Shown: positions 45,833 to 55,231, counted from the first letter of the stretch. The stretch is 64,000 nucleotides of DNA from Sphingomonas sp. PP-CE-1A-559 (GCF_004340965.1 NZ_SLYA01000001.1:620001-684000), one strand, 5' to 3'. Numbers and translations are program-made. Notes: generated by a model from the letters alone, not told the origin.

Positions 45833-47002
45833 TTAACGCGCCGCCAGGGCAAGCGCCGCATCGCGCCCGGATGGCACCAGATTGGCGAGACCTTTTCCTG
45901 ATCTTACGGCACCAGGAACGTAGATCAGGCTTTGCGCATCCGTACTGATCGGGATCGTCGACACGGTGGTGTACGTCAGCGTGTCGATCCCAGCGACCTT
46001 GTTGGTTCCGGCCAGGCTGGCATAGATCCTCGTACCATCGCCCGACGGCCAAACCGCACTCGGAGCCGCTTGTAGCGGGACGGTTGCCACAGCCTCCAGG
46101 CTGTCGGTTCTATAGACCTTGATTGCAGGTTGATCGCCGCCAACGCTGACATAGGCAAAGGAATCGTCTGCGCGCTGGGCGAAGTTGACCGCGCCCGTCG
46201 CTGGACCAGTGTTTATCACTTCGTGTACCGCAAACGGCGGTTTGGCAGCAAAGACCGTGGTCGTGCCGCTCTCGCGGCGTGTTGCCCAGATCTGTTTGCC
46301 ATCTGGCGAGACCGCGATTGCTCCCGCACCTGCACCGTTGCTGGCAACGTGTCCGACGACGCGCCGATCCTCGACGTCGACAACCAGGATGGACGGCCTT
46401 TCAGTAAGCGATACAAAGGCATAGCGTCCGTTTGGCGACAGGATGGTCGCGCCCGCTCCGCCACTTGCTGGTACGCGGGTGATCTCCCGCGCGGTCTTAG
46501 GATCCACGACCGCGATGGCATGTTCATCGCCGAGCGAAACCCAGAGTTCGTGCCCATTGGGCGTAAACGCGACGGCGGTAGGCGACGTCTGGAACACGGT
46601 CCGGCCTCGTTCCGTGTTCGTGGCCAGATCTACGAGCGTCACACTGTGCTGCGCTGATGCCGATACCGCCAGGGTCCGCCCGTCACGCGTTGCAGCCAGG
46701 TGCTGGACTCTGGGGCTGGAAAAGCTGGGCTCAGCTATCGCGCTTTTGGCGAGGTCGATGCGTCCCAGTTCGTTGCCCGCTGCAGGATCGATGACAACGA
46801 TCTTCGTCGATGTAGGGTCAGACACATAGATCCGGTCATGATGGCTGAGGTCGATATCAGCCTTCGACCACGGTGCCTGAACCGCCTTGATATCGTAGGG
46901 AAAGTCGTCCGCCGCAGGTGCAGCCCAATAGGCCTGAGCGATCACCGGGACTGGCGCTACGGAGGCCAACATCGCGGCAACCAAAACGATCGCAGCTTTC
47001 AT
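45833..47002 (-). CDS. Secreted YncE-like beta-propeller, first copy
   Basis: A 389-residue periplasmic protein with signal peptide ([20 protein letters not shown]...A). Seven repeats of the YncE type follow, with motifs such as [29 protein letters not shown] and [11 protein letters not shown]. Such propellers bind other macromolecules or metal cofactors. It is divergent from the DUF305 and second propeller genes across 254 bp that should hold both promoters. Function unknown. Confidence 0.85.
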   Translation of the reverse strand: MKAAIVLVAAMLASVAPVPVIAQAYWAAPAADDFPYDIKAVQAPWSKADIDLSHHDRIYVSDPTSTKIVVIDPAAGNELGRIDLAKSAIAEPSFSSPRVQHLAATRDGRTLAVSASAQHSVTLVDLATNTERGRTVFQTSPTAVAFTPNGHELWVSLGDEHAIAVVDPKTAREITRVPASGGAGATILSPNGRYAFVSLTERPSILVVDVEDRRVVGHVASNGAGAGAIAVSPDGKQIWATRRESGTTTVFAAKPPFAVHEVINTGPATGAVNFAQRADDSFAYVSVGGDQPAIKVYRTDSLEAVATVPLQAAPSAVWPSGDGTRIYASLAGTNKVAGIDTLTYTTVSTIPISTDAQSLIYVPGAVRSGKGLANLVPSGRDAALALAAR

Positions 47003-47256
47003 CGTTTGATCCTTATCGCGGATCCGGCGGGTGATCGTGCCAGTCCGATGCCGTTAGATCGACCGATATGTCCCCTGCGTCCAACGCATGGTCGCGATGG
47101 TTTCAATACGAAAACGCGATCATAGATCGCCTACCGTTCTTGTTAGATGATCAGAACAACCATGCTTATGCGTTGGATCGACGGCTGCGCCGCGATCATT
47201 ACGCTGTCACGCTCGGCGTTGATCGCTCGCGTGTCATAAATGGGAACACTAAAGGC

Positions 47257-47643
47257 ATGACGATGAAATTTCGCACGGCTTTGCTAACGGCGATAGCCGT
47301 GTCCGTATCGACGGGTGCTTTAGCGCAAACGGACGGTTTCGCGTCCGCAATGGATGCGGCGATGGCGCGGATGCACGGCGCGATGATGACCGGTTATTCG
47401 AGCGATCCCGATCGCGACTTCGCCAAAATGATGATCCCGCATCATCAGGGCGCGATCGACATGGCCGAAGTCGAACTGCGGTTCGGCAAGGATGAACGCC
47501 TGCGCCGGCTCGCCCAGGGAATCATCGTCGAACAGCGTCAGGAAATCGCGGTGATGCAGGGCATCCTATCCGAAGGCGGCGCGTTGCTGCCTCACACCGA
47601 ACCGACCGCGACCGGTCACCCCCATCACGGAGACCGTCCATGA
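47257..47643 (+). CDS. DUF305 exported protein
   Basis: A 128-residue protein with a signal peptide (TALLTAIAVSVSTGALA) and one DUF305 domain, whose hallmark is MIPHHQGAIDMAEVEL. The many Met and His residues (MHGAMM, PHHQ, a HPHHG tail) suggest copper or silver binding. ATG 47,257 has AAAGG before it; ATG 47,263 is possible. Its stop overlaps the next propeller gene by 4 bp. DUF305 proteins are often found in metal-resistance regions. Confidence 0.88.
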   Translation: MTMKFRTALLTAIAVSVSTGALAQTDGFASAMDAAMARMHGAMMTGYSSDPDRDFAKMMIPHHQGAIDMAEVELRFGKDERLRRLAQGIIVEQRQEIAVMQGILSEGGALLPHTEPTATGHPHHGDRP

Positions 47644-49058
47644 AGCGTTTTACCTTAACCGCCTGTGCTGCCCTGTCTTTTTCGGCCCCGGCATTTGCGC
47701 AGCAGGTACCGAACGCGACCCCCGACATCCCTGTTAGCGCGCACGACCGGTTCTACACTTCGGACCAGTTCTCCAACACCGTGTCGGTGATCGATCCGTC
47801 GACCAACACGCTGCTCGGCGTCATCAAGCTCGGCGACCAGACCCCGGCCAATCTCAGCCCGCTCTACAAGGGGCAGCTGCTCGTGCACGGCATGGGCTTC
47901 TCGCCCGATCGCAAGACGCTGGCGGTAATATCGATCGGCTCGAACTCGGTGACGTTCATCGACACTGCGACCAATGCCGTGAAGCACACGACCTATGTGG
48001 GCCGATCGCCGCACGAAGCGTTCTTCCGCCCCGACGGTCGCGAAGTCTGGGTCGCGGTGCGCGGCGAGGATTATATCCAGGTGCTCGACGGTAAGACCTT
48101 CGCGCCGACCACGCGCATCCCCGTTCCTAATGGCCCCGGCATGACGATCTTTTCGCCAAACGGGAAATACGGTTACGTCTGTTCGAGCTTCTCGCCCGAG
48201 ACAGTTGTGATCGACACCGCCTCGAAGAAGATCGTCGGTCGCGTCAAGCAGGCGAGCCCGTTCTGCCCTGACATCGCCGCGACGCCCGACGGTAAGCAGG
48301 TCTGGTTGACGCTCAAGGACGTCGGCAAGGTCATGGTGTTCGACGCCAAGCCACCCTTCGCAGTGCTCAAGACGTTCGATACCGGCGCGATCACCAACCA
48401 CGTCAATATCGCCCGCAATAAGAATGGCCAGTTCGCCTTTGTGACGGTCGGCACCGAGAATGTCGTGAAGGTGTTCCGCACCACTGACTTCGTGCAGGTG
48501 GCGAGCATCCCGGTCGGCGCGCTCCCGCACGGCCTATGGCCGTCGGGCGACGGCACGCGGATGTATGTCGGGCTGGAGAACGCCGATGCGGTCGCGGCGA
48601 TCGACACAGCAAGCAACACCGTCATCGCGACGATTCCAATCGGTCAGGGGCCGCAAGGCGTGGCATATGTTCCCGGCGCGGTGCCGGTAGGCGATGGCCG
48701 TGCAAACCTGGTGCCGCTCGCGCAGGCCGGCATGAAGATCCAGCTGACTCTATCCGGGACTGGGCGCAGCCAGGTCACGCTGTTCGATCAAGGCCAGGTC
48801 CAGATTTTGCAGGCGGCGGTTGCGGGCCTCAGCCCAAAGATGCCCTATGTCCTTGGATTATCCTCCCACGCTGACGGCAGCGGCGTGATCCAGCCTCTGG
48901 CGAAGTTCATGACCAATCCGGCGGGCGGCGCGATAGTAAACACGCTCGGACCGCTCCGCCAGATCGTCAGCGACGCGAAAGGCGACATGCGCCGTTACCT
49001 CGTCATTGCTCCGGGCGACCCGATGATGCCGGGCGCTGTCGTTCAGGTGCAAAAATGA
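47640..49058 (+). CDS. Secreted YncE-like beta-propeller, second copy
   Basis: A 472-residue exported protein. A signal peptide (MKRFTLTACAALSFSAPAFA) is followed by seven YncE-type repeats (SVIDPSTNTLLGVIKLG, TFIDTATNAVKHTTYVG, VIDTASKKIVGRVKQ and so on). An extra C-terminal domain of about 110 residues (from LTLSGTGRSQVTLFDQGQ) is absent from the first copy at 45,833. The two propellers share architecture but are not near-identical, which suggests old duplication. Coupled to DUF305. Confidence 0.86.
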   Translation: MKRFTLTACAALSFSAPAFAQQVPNATPDIPVSAHDRFYTSDQFSNTVSVIDPSTNTLLGVIKLGDQTPANLSPLYKGQLLVHGMGFSPDRKTLAVISIGSNSVTFIDTATNAVKHTTYVGRSPHEAFFRPDGREVWVAVRGEDYIQVLDGKTFAPTTRIPVPNGPGMTIFSPNGKYGYVCSSFSPETVVIDTASKKIVGRVKQASPFCPDIAATPDGKQVWLTLKDVGKVMVFDAKPPFAVLKTFDTGAITNHVNIARNKNGQFAFVTVGTENVVKVFRTTDFVQVASIPVGALPHGLWPSGDGTRMYVGLENADAVAAIDTASNTVIATIPIGQGPQGVAYVPGAVPVGDGRANLVPLAQAGMKIQLTLSGTGRSQVTLFDQGQVQILQAAVAGLSPKMPYVLGLSSHADGSGVIQPLAKFMTNPAGGAIVNTLGPLRQIVSDAKGDMRRYLVIAPGDPMMPGAVVQVQK

Positions 49059-49141
49059 GGATTCCGGTGAAACCTGCGCCCCGCTGTCCGTGTCCGGTAT
49101 ATTCGGCATGACGCTGGGCTAGGTCGACACGACGTCTCGAG

Positions 49142-49166
49142 AGTGTCGGAAAGCACTTGTTTGTCG
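49142..49166 (+). repeat. 25-bp direct repeat, left copy
   Basis: AGTGTCGGAAAGCACTTGTT starts a 25-bp segment that matches 54,946-54,970 at 22 of 25 positions, in the same orientation. The two copies bracket the ClC-SLC13-DUF202 module. They may be remains of a transposon end or recombination site. A different, dispersed repeat (GGAAGGAAAGCGGACTGGCT, about 49,225-49,244) follows shortly after. Confidence 0.5.
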
Positions 49167-49258
49167 CACAATGGTGATTACGACTGGGTTTTCTACATAT
49201 CGGGCCGCTGAATGCCGACAATGGGAAGGAAAGCGGACTGGCTGCTTTAGAGAGGGCA

Positions 49259-49500
49259 GGTGCGCTCCACTACCTGGTGCACTTCCATTTCGTCGCAGCA
49301 GGATGCCTTTACGCCTAGCTCATTACAGGCCCCGATCCGGCGCCGCATCGGCCTTCCGTGCCTGCCCGCCTGATAGTGCTGGGGGTCGCCGTCGTGATCC
49401 ACTCGATCATGTCGCAGCTGCTCTACGCCGGGCTGTTCGTCGCCATATCCGTGCCGGTTGAACAGTTTCGCCGCGGTGCGGAGCTGATGTCAGTACATGG
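49259..49500 (+). pseudogene. Remnant of a caa3 oxidase assembly gene (ctaG)
   Basis: The frame reads ALHYLVHFHFVAAGCLYA, a TAG stop, LITGPDPAPHRP, and then ARLIVLGVAVVIHSIMSQLL and LFVAISVPVEQFRRGAELM. This is the central and late part of a CtaG_caa3-type cytochrome oxidase assembly protein, with the stop in place of a tryptophan. The N-terminal half is missing, and after GAELM the family sequence (usually MYYGGD) is lost. It is a dead fragment, useful as a mark of deletion or insertion at about 49,255 and 49,495. Confidence 0.65.
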
Positions 49501-49607
49501 CGCCCAACTCGCCGGAATGGGTCTGCGATGCGGCATGTTCTGGGTCAAAATCGAAGCCCGGCTTAAGCGAGACCGGTAGGACGAAGCGTTTGCTGCGTGC
49601 CGGCTGG

Positions 49608-51386
49608 TCAGCTTTCTCCAAACAACTCACGTTGCGCCTTGTCCAATTCCTCTGCGTAGCGGCGTCGCGCATAGCTCTCGGAGAGGATGCCGAGAACTGC
49701 CCCGTCGCTTCCAACTACCGCCAGTTCGTCCGCACCTTCGGTATCGAACGTAGTCATGACGCTTCTGATGTCTGAATCCGGCGTAAGGGCGAGACCCGTG
49801 TGGATCGCCAGCGACCCGATCGGTGCCTTCTGATCGACCTCTTCGGCAAATGCACTGGCAGTCTGTACGATACCGCCATAATTTTCGTGGTCATCGACTA
49901 GTAGGACCCGACTTGTGGAACCAAGCGGAAACGCCCGACGAAACTCGGCGATCGTCGTGTTGCACGGCGTAGCCCTTTCGACACGTCGCATCATCTTGCC
50001 CGCTGTAAGCGTTCTGACCCAGCCGACATCGCGGGCGCTTTTGATGGTTTCGCCCCGGAGATGCAGGCGCCACGTAGAAAAGGAATAGCCGAACAGCTCG
50101 CGGACGATGGTGGACGAGACCAGCGATGCTGCAATGGCCGCGCCGGCAAGGGAGAAGTCGTGGGTCGCCTCAAGGACTAGCATCGCCATCGTCATCGGCC
50201 CGCCAACTACGGCGACCGCTAATGCGGCCATCCCCACCAGGGCCGCATTGTGCGGGTCGATCACAGGCGATCCGACAATCCATTCGAGTGAACCAGCAAA
50301 CAGGTGACCCAGCAGGCTGCCCAAGAACAAGGATGCGAAGAACAGGCCACCGCGGAAGCCAAAGCCAAGTGAGATGATGGAGGCCGCGCACTTGACGACG
50401 AAGATGGCGGCGAGGAAGCGCAGCGATACCTCGGCTTCAAGATTGAGGTGGAGGGCGCCGTGACCAGCAGAGAGAATTTGCGGCGTGAGCATCGCCAGAG
50501 GGATGAGCAGAAGACCGCCCAATATCGGCCGGCAAATCGAGGGTATCGGCAGTTTGCGTGTAGCTGCTTCCATCTCCGCAACAGCCCGCATCAGCAGTAT
50601 ACCAGCGCCAGCGGCACAGGCCCCAAGACCGGCGTAGAGAAGGTAGTGGAACGTCTCGATCTGTTCGCCTGCATTAGCCGCAACCAGATACGGTTGAGCA
50701 CCAAACGCCTGCGCCACAAGGACACTCGCCAGGCACGCCGCAGCGACAGGTGCCAGCGCTGATATCGTATAGGCCCCGATTACGATCTCAAAGGCATAGA
50801 AGGCCCCAGCTAATGGAGCCCCGAATGCACCTGCGATGGCGGCGCCCGTTCCGGCGCCGACCAAGATGCGCAGATCGGACCTGCGTAACGCAAACCAGTT
50901 GCCGCTGAGCGAGGCGACGAGCCCTCCCAACTGCGCATACGCCGCCTCAAGCCCCACAGACGCACCGAAGCCGTTGGAAAGGATCGTTTGCCCGGAGATA
51001 ACGAGGCTGTCGGACCATGACATGCGACCACCATGAAGGGCGTTCGCCTCTACAGCGTCGACCATCCGGCGCCGGCGAGCATGAGTAACCCAAGAGAAGA
51101 GTGCGAGGACGGCTCCACCAGCCGGCAGGGCAAGTAGAGCAAGGTAAGGGATCGTCGTGGCCGCACTCAGCCTTTCATCCGGCGACAAGGCATAAAGCAG
51201 ATGCTGCATCGCCTGTGCGAGCGTACCCTGGACGACACTGAGCAATCCGGCTGCACTGCCGATCATGATGGCCAGCACGATGAGTGCAGCTTCGCTGGAT
51301 CGAAAAGCTTTACGGAGCCACGATGGCGCCACCCGACCAGATCCAGGTGGACTAGCTGCGCTATCGATCAGTGGCGCTGAAGCCAT
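49608..51386 (-). CDS. ClC channel/antiporter with CBS domains
   Basis: A 592-residue ClC-family protein. The anion-path motifs are GFGASVGLEAAYAQLGG (in place of GKEGP), GAFGAPLAGAFYAFE and FGFRGGLFFASLFLGS. Two CBS domains follow (about residues 450-580; RTLTAGKMMRR and DSDIRSVMTTFDTEGADEL), which usually sense adenosine nucleotides. It differs from the fluoride ClC at 35,407 in both selectivity motif and length, so chloride or another anion is likely. It follows a tiny membrane gene and an SLC13 carrier on the same strand. Confidence 0.9.
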   Translation of the reverse strand: MASAPLIDSAASPPGSGRVAPSWLRKAFRSSEAALIVLAIMIGSAAGLLSVVQGTLAQAMQHLLYALSPDERLSAATTIPYLALLALPAGGAVLALFSWVTHARRRRMVDAVEANALHGGRMSWSDSLVISGQTILSNGFGASVGLEAAYAQLGGLVASLSGNWFALRRSDLRILVGAGTGAAIAGAFGAPLAGAFYAFEIVIGAYTISALAPVAAACLASVLVAQAFGAQPYLVAANAGEQIETFHYLLYAGLGACAAGAGILLMRAVAEMEAATRKLPIPSICRPILGGLLLIPLAMLTPQILSAGHGALHLNLEAEVSLRFLAAIFVVKCAASIISLGFGFRGGLFFASLFLGSLLGHLFAGSLEWIVGSPVIDPHNAALVGMAALAVAVVGGPMTMAMLVLEATHDFSLAGAAIAASLVSSTIVRELFGYSFSTWRLHLRGETIKSARDVGWVRTLTAGKMMRRVERATPCNTTIAEFRRAFPLGSTSRVLLVDDHENYGGIVQTASAFAEEVDQKAPIGSLAIHTGLALTPDSDIRSVMTTFDTEGADELAVVGSDGAVLGILSESYARRRYAEELDKAQRELFGES

Positions 51387-51387
51387 G

Positions 51388-51558
51388 TCAGTCGGCGTCC
51401 TGCATCAAGGTTGCAAACAGGGCTGCGGCGAGAACGGCGCTCGAAAGCCACATCACAATCGACAGCGTCCAAGACGTCGCCAGTCCAGCTGCCGTGATTG
51501 TTGCAAGCAGTAGGACGATGAGAACGGGCATGGCTGCCCGCGAGTGGAAAAAACGCAT
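51388..51558 (-). CDS. 56-residue two-helix membrane protein
   Basis: MRFFHSRAAMPVLIVLLLAT starts a 56-residue protein with two hydrophobic segments and a short acidic end (MQDAD). AGGCGG lies 4 nt before ATG 51,558. The frame stays open to 51,681, but those residues are Gly-rich and lack a ribosome site. It ends just before the ClC start, so the two are co-transcribed. No known family. Confidence 0.55.
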   Translation of the reverse strand: MRFFHSRAAMPVLIVLLLATITAAGLATSWTLSIVMWLSSAVLAAALFATLMQDAD

Positions 51559-51694
51559 GAAGCCGCCTACGCCTGCTACATCTGCGGTGCCACAACCTTC
51601 CGAGCCGCCCGGTACGCTTCCTCGCCACGGACGCCATTCAGTATCTTCGAACGCCTGCGGCTTGGCCATGCTGCCCATCAACAGTACCCGGCGA

Positions 51695-53470
51695 TCAGTG
51701 CAGTGGCCAAGTCCACATCACTAGAGGCGTACCAACCAAGACCACCAGAACCGATAGTGGTGCGCCCAGCCGGGCGTAATCGCTGAAGCGGTAGCCCCCA
51801 GGACCAAAAACCAAGGTGTTACACTGATGCCCAATCGGCGTCAGGAAATCGCATCCTGCCCCGATAGCGGTCCCGATGAGGAAGGCTTCGGGGCGATATC
51901 CGAGGTCATGCGCGAACACCGCCGCGATTGGCGCCATCACCAAGACCGTCGCGGCATTGTTGAGAAACGGCGTCACAGCCATCGCCGCTACGAGGATCAG
52001 GGCGACCGCGCCCCATGGCGGCAAGGAGGCCGCCAGATGGGCAAGCGAGGTCGCGAGTACATCCGACGCGCCGGTGGTGCGCAGGGTTTCACTGACCGGA
52101 ATGAGCGCGCCCAGCATGATGAGAATTGGCCATTCGACGCCATCATAGGCATCTCGCAGCGGTAGCGCTCCGGTCGCCATCATTAGACCGGCAGCGGCGA
52201 AGAAGGCGACGGCCACAGGCACATAGCCGGTCGCGGTTACGGTCATCGCCACCGCGAGGATGATAAGTGGTAGGAAGCGACGCTTCGAACTTCCCAGACG
52301 CAGGGCACGCTCTGCCAGCGGCAGCGTACCGAGGTCACGCATGCGTTCCGGCAAGAGTGTGAGGGGTCCTTGAAGAACAATGACATCGCCGGCGCGCAAG
52401 ACGGTCTCGCTGAGCTGCTTGGTCAGCCGTTTGCCGGCGCGCGATACCGCGATGAGATTGACGCCATAGCGTTGCTGAAGCCGCAGTCGTCCAGCGGACT
52501 GGCGGACCAACACGGAGCCGGTGGTGATGACCGCCTCAATGACGCCAACCTCATCATCTTCGCTGCCTTCCGGTAGGTCACGATGCTGTCCGGCAAGTGC
52601 TAGGTGGTCACCCGCAATGACACGCTCAAGCGTATCCGGGTCACCGCCCAAGATCAGCGTGTCGCCGGCAGCCAGAAGGAACTCGGCCGTAATGCTCGTG
52701 CGCACATCGTCACGGACAACATTGGCGATCGTCACCTCATTATCATGACGGTCGATGAAGGACTCAACCGTTTCGCCGACAGCGGGCGATCCGTCTTGGA
52801 TGGTCGCCTCAGTGACATAGTCCGTGATGTTTAGAGCTTCGCCCATGGTCGGCGCTGCGCGGCGTTCCCTGGGCAGGAGGCGGTAGCCGAAACGCAGGAA
52901 AATGAGGCCGACCACAAGCAGGCCCAGCCCCGTTGGCAGATAATCGAACATGCCGAACGGCTCACCGGTCATCTGCTCTCGTACTCTGCTGACAATAATA
53001 TTCGGCGACGTACCAACGAGGGTCATCAACCCGCCAAGGAGCGAAGCGAACGACATCGGCATCAGGAACACCGAGGGGCTAGTGTCCGATTTCTTCGCCG
53101 TCTGCACGGCTGCCGGCATCAGCATAGCCAAGGCACCGACGTTCTTTACGAGCCCGGACGATACCCCGACTGCCGTAGTCAGCACCACGAGTTGCGACCG
53201 GACGCGTGTCACGCGCCGCGCCAGTATCCCGAGCGCGCTCTCGATTAGGCCGGAACGCTGCATTGCCGATGAGATCACCAGCGCCGATCCAACGATGATA
53301 ACGATGTCATCGGAAAAGCCAGTAAATGCCGCTTTGGGCTTCACCAATCCCAGCGACAGCCCGGCAAGCAGGGCGATGATGGCCGTGACATCATAGCGAA
53401 ATCGGCCCCAAAGAAAGAGGCCCATCATGCCAATCAGCAGGCCAATCGACATAAGTTGCGGCGTGGTCAT
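51695..53470 (-). CDS. SLC13-family carrier with two RCK-C domains
   Basis: A 591-residue transporter of the SLC13/DASS group. Hydrophobic halves enclose two cytosolic TrkA-C (RCK_C) domains (about residues 205-380, with ITDYVTEATIQDGSPAVGET and GVIEAVITTGSVLVRQSAG). The transport motifs LMTLVGTSPNIIVSRV and, in the second half, FLNNAATVLVMAPIA are typical of the sulfate/dicarboxylate-type members. ATG 53,470 (MTTPQLMSIG). Substrate probably sulfate or another divalent anion, which would match the island's sulfur theme, but this is not proven. Confidence 0.88.
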   Translation of the reverse strand: MTTPQLMSIGLLIGMMGLFLWGRFRYDVTAIIALLAGLSLGLVKPKAAFTGFSDDIVIIVGSALVISSAMQRSGLIESALGILARRVTRVRSQLVVLTTAVGVSSGLVKNVGALAMLMPAAVQTAKKSDTSPSVFLMPMSFASLLGGLMTLVGTSPNIIVSRVREQMTGEPFGMFDYLPTGLGLLVVGLIFLRFGYRLLPRERRAAPTMGEALNITDYVTEATIQDGSPAVGETVESFIDRHDNEVTIANVVRDDVRTSITAEFLLAAGDTLILGGDPDTLERVIAGDHLALAGQHRDLPEGSEDDEVGVIEAVITTGSVLVRQSAGRLRLQQRYGVNLIAVSRAGKRLTKQLSETVLRAGDVIVLQGPLTLLPERMRDLGTLPLAERALRLGSSKRRFLPLIILAVAMTVTATGYVPVAVAFFAAAGLMMATGALPLRDAYDGVEWPILIMLGALIPVSETLRTTGASDVLATSLAHLAASLPPWGAVALILVAAMAVTPFLNNAATVLVMAPIAAVFAHDLGYRPEAFLIGTAIGAGCDFLTPIGHQCNTLVFGPGGYRFSDYARLGAPLSVLVVLVGTPLVMWTWPLH

Positions 53471-53507
53471 GCAAGCAGAATCCGTAAAATGGCGATAGTC
53501 ACGCCGG

Positions 53508-53945
53508 TTATTGCAGCCAAATCCCGACGAGTGCCGCCAAGACGGCAATCGCTAGGAAGCCGTTCACAGAGATCAGCAACCAAGCCGGCAGTCGCTGAGT
53601 GTCGGGCCGCGGTGGGGCGATAGGAATCATTTCACGCCAGACCGCTGCAACGAAGCAGAAGCCGCTGAACAGGATCAGGACGGTTGCGGTCGCACCGGCA
53701 AGCCAGCCGGGCACGATGTTCTCAAGCAATGCGCGGGCGCCAATTCCTGCGGCTAGAGCGGCAAGCCCGGTACGGACCCAGGCTGCGTAGGTGCGCTCCG
53801 CTGCCATGACTGTTCGATCGGCAGCAAGCTCCGTGCGCCGATCGGCGCTATCTGCTTGCTGCTTGGCGCTATGCTCCAACCGGTCCGCACCGTGAACGAA
53901 TGGGCCGTTGAAATCACGGGTCAATGACAGTCGTTCGTTGGCCAT
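53508..53945 (-). CDS. DUF202 (YidH-like) membrane protein
   Basis: A 145-residue protein. The DUF202 signature is AADRTVMAAERTYAAWVRTGLAAL (shortened here) in the middle, followed by three hydrophobic segments to the C-terminus. The N-terminal 40 residues are charged and soluble. It lies 37 bp before the SLC13 gene on the same strand and is probably the first gene of the SLC13-ClC run. Function unknown; the family is often linked to stress and ion transport genes. Confidence 0.82.
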   Translation of the reverse strand: MANERLSLTRDFNGPFVHGADRLEHSAKQQADSADRRTELAADRTVMAAERTYAAWVRTGLAALAAGIGARALLENIVPGWLAGATATVLILFSGFCFVAAVWREMIPIAPPRPDTQRLPAWLLISVNGFLAIAVLAALVGIWLQ

Positions 53946-54086
53946 GGATGATCAACGATACCCACACGCTTTCAGCACATCGAATGTTAAAAAGGATCAT
54001 GCCGAATAAGTTATCGAGGTTAGCAGATCCCCCGCCTTCACAGGTGTCAAAACCGGCTGGTTGCGGCACGAAACCTTTCTCGAAAA

Positions 54087-54256
54087 CGATCCAGACCGTG
54101 CGAAAACTCCAACCCCGAATGTAGCGTACTAATATAGCTGCGTGTCGGTTGCCAGGTGATTGGCTATCTTGCGTCGCAGCCATATCTGGCGACGTTATGT
54201 TTCGAGCATCACGTCTGTATCGGGGGCGGCGGTGAGTTTTCGCACGGTCTGGATCG
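54087..54256. repeat. 23-bp perfect inverted repeat pair
   Basis: CGATCCAGACCGTGCGAAAA starts a 23-bp arm (54,087-54,109) that is exactly inverted at 54,234-54,256, leaving 124 bp between. Beyond the arms the match continues imperfectly for about 15 bp. No ORF of note lies inside. A second small dyad (GAATGTCCGG near 54,263 and CCGACATTC near 54,327) follows. It may be a miniature inverted-repeat element. The whole gap 53,946-54,373 holds no gene that I can support. Confidence 0.6.
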
Positions 54257-54373
54257 AATTTCGGGAATGTCCGGGTTGGGCAGGAAAGCGGAACGGCGGC
54301 TTTCGGGAAGGTGCTGGCGATGGCCGACATTCTGTGGCACTGCCTCCTTTTACAGGAGTATCTATCGTTACAT

Positions 54374-54694
54374 TCACACGCTCGGCGGTCTGCTACGATC
54401 GAACTCCATTTTGAAGATTCCGTCAGACCTCAAAACATAGGTGCAATGATGCCAATCTTCCTGACTCTCTTTAAGCATGTCACGCCTTAGGGCGGATAGA
54501 GCATCATTGACGGATCGGTTCATGGTTCTCTCACCTTCCACCCCCTCAACAAGCTTACCGTTGCACACGACATCGTAGCGCCTCTGTATCCAGTCGTCAT
54601 GAACTTCTGCCACGATCCATACTTCGGATACAGAAGCCGCTAGCATTGGAGCAATTGCGAGGGCGATGCTCTCCAGCTGACGGCTACTTTCCAT
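54374..54694 (-). CDS. Hypothetical protein, possible immunity type
   Basis: A 106-residue soluble acidic protein. The order of aromatic and Gly-turn residues (VSEVWIVAEVHDDWIQRRYD, later YVLRSDGIFKMEF) recalls YezG/DUF600-like immunity proteins of polymorphic toxin systems. The resemblance is by eye only. A GGAGG site lies 11 nt upstream of the ATG. It stands alone among repeat-rich DNA, with lower GC than its neighbours, consistent with transferred cargo. No toxin gene is adjacent. Confidence 0.55.
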   Translation of the reverse strand: MESSRQLESIALAIAPMLAASVSEVWIVAEVHDDWIQRRYDVVCNGKLVEGVEGERTMNRSVNDALSALRRDMLKESQEDWHHCTYVLRSDGIFKMEFDRSRPPSV

Positions 54695-54945
54695 TTCTGC
54701 ATTTACCTCCGATGCCAGATTATATCAGCGTAATCGCTTTTGCGATCCATTTTACCGCGCTTGCCCATTGGCCGTAACTAGACAGCTTTACCAATCCCGA
54801 GCGCCCCGATTGCAACTCATGTCTGGAAAGTTCCCCATAATCCCACTGAACGAATGACTACTACCGGGACTCCGAATTACTAACCCGAGCGTCCGGGTGT
54901 GGGCGTGAACGGCCCTGCCGTTTTTAAGCGCCGACTAGCCCCGCC

Positions 54946-54970
54946 AGTGTCGGAAAACACATGATTGTCG
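54946..54970 (+). repeat. 25-bp direct repeat, right copy
   Basis: AGTGTCGGAAAACACATGAT starts the second copy of the 25-bp repeat described at 49,142. It is flanked by an inverted pair TAGCCCC (54,936-54,942) and GGGGCTA (about 54,994-55,000). It lies 275 bp upstream of a serine resolvase, which favours a link to site-specific recombination or a transposon end. The remaining bases 54,695-54,945 show no gene. Confidence 0.5.
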
Positions 54971-55137
54971 TCAGGCCGCAAGTTAGGCGATCGGGGCTAC
55001 CCCATTCTGCACGTGGTACATGCGACAAACCCTGTCGCTTTGTCCGGTTGTGCGGAAACCAGAATCCGGGGGTTTTCCGTCACTGATCAAAAAAGGGCGG
55101 GAAGTCACGCTCAGCGTCAATCGGGGTATACCGTGAG

Positions 55138-55231
55138 TGAACACACCGTGATGAACACTGTTCCTGTTCAATCAGGGTCATATTCATAGAGATTGAACAC
55201 TCCGTGCAAGCGGTCTAGAACCTGACTGAAC
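55138..55231 (+). promoter_or_regulatory. res-like repeats upstream of resolvase
   Basis: TGAACA occurs at 55,138, 55,152, 55,194 and 55,226, and its inverse TGTTCA at 55,165, making a dyad TGAACA-N7-TGTTCA at 55,152-55,170. Several dyad subsites in the 100 bp upstream of a resolvase gene are how a res site looks. They would bind the resolvase and also control its own promoter. Confidence 0.6.
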
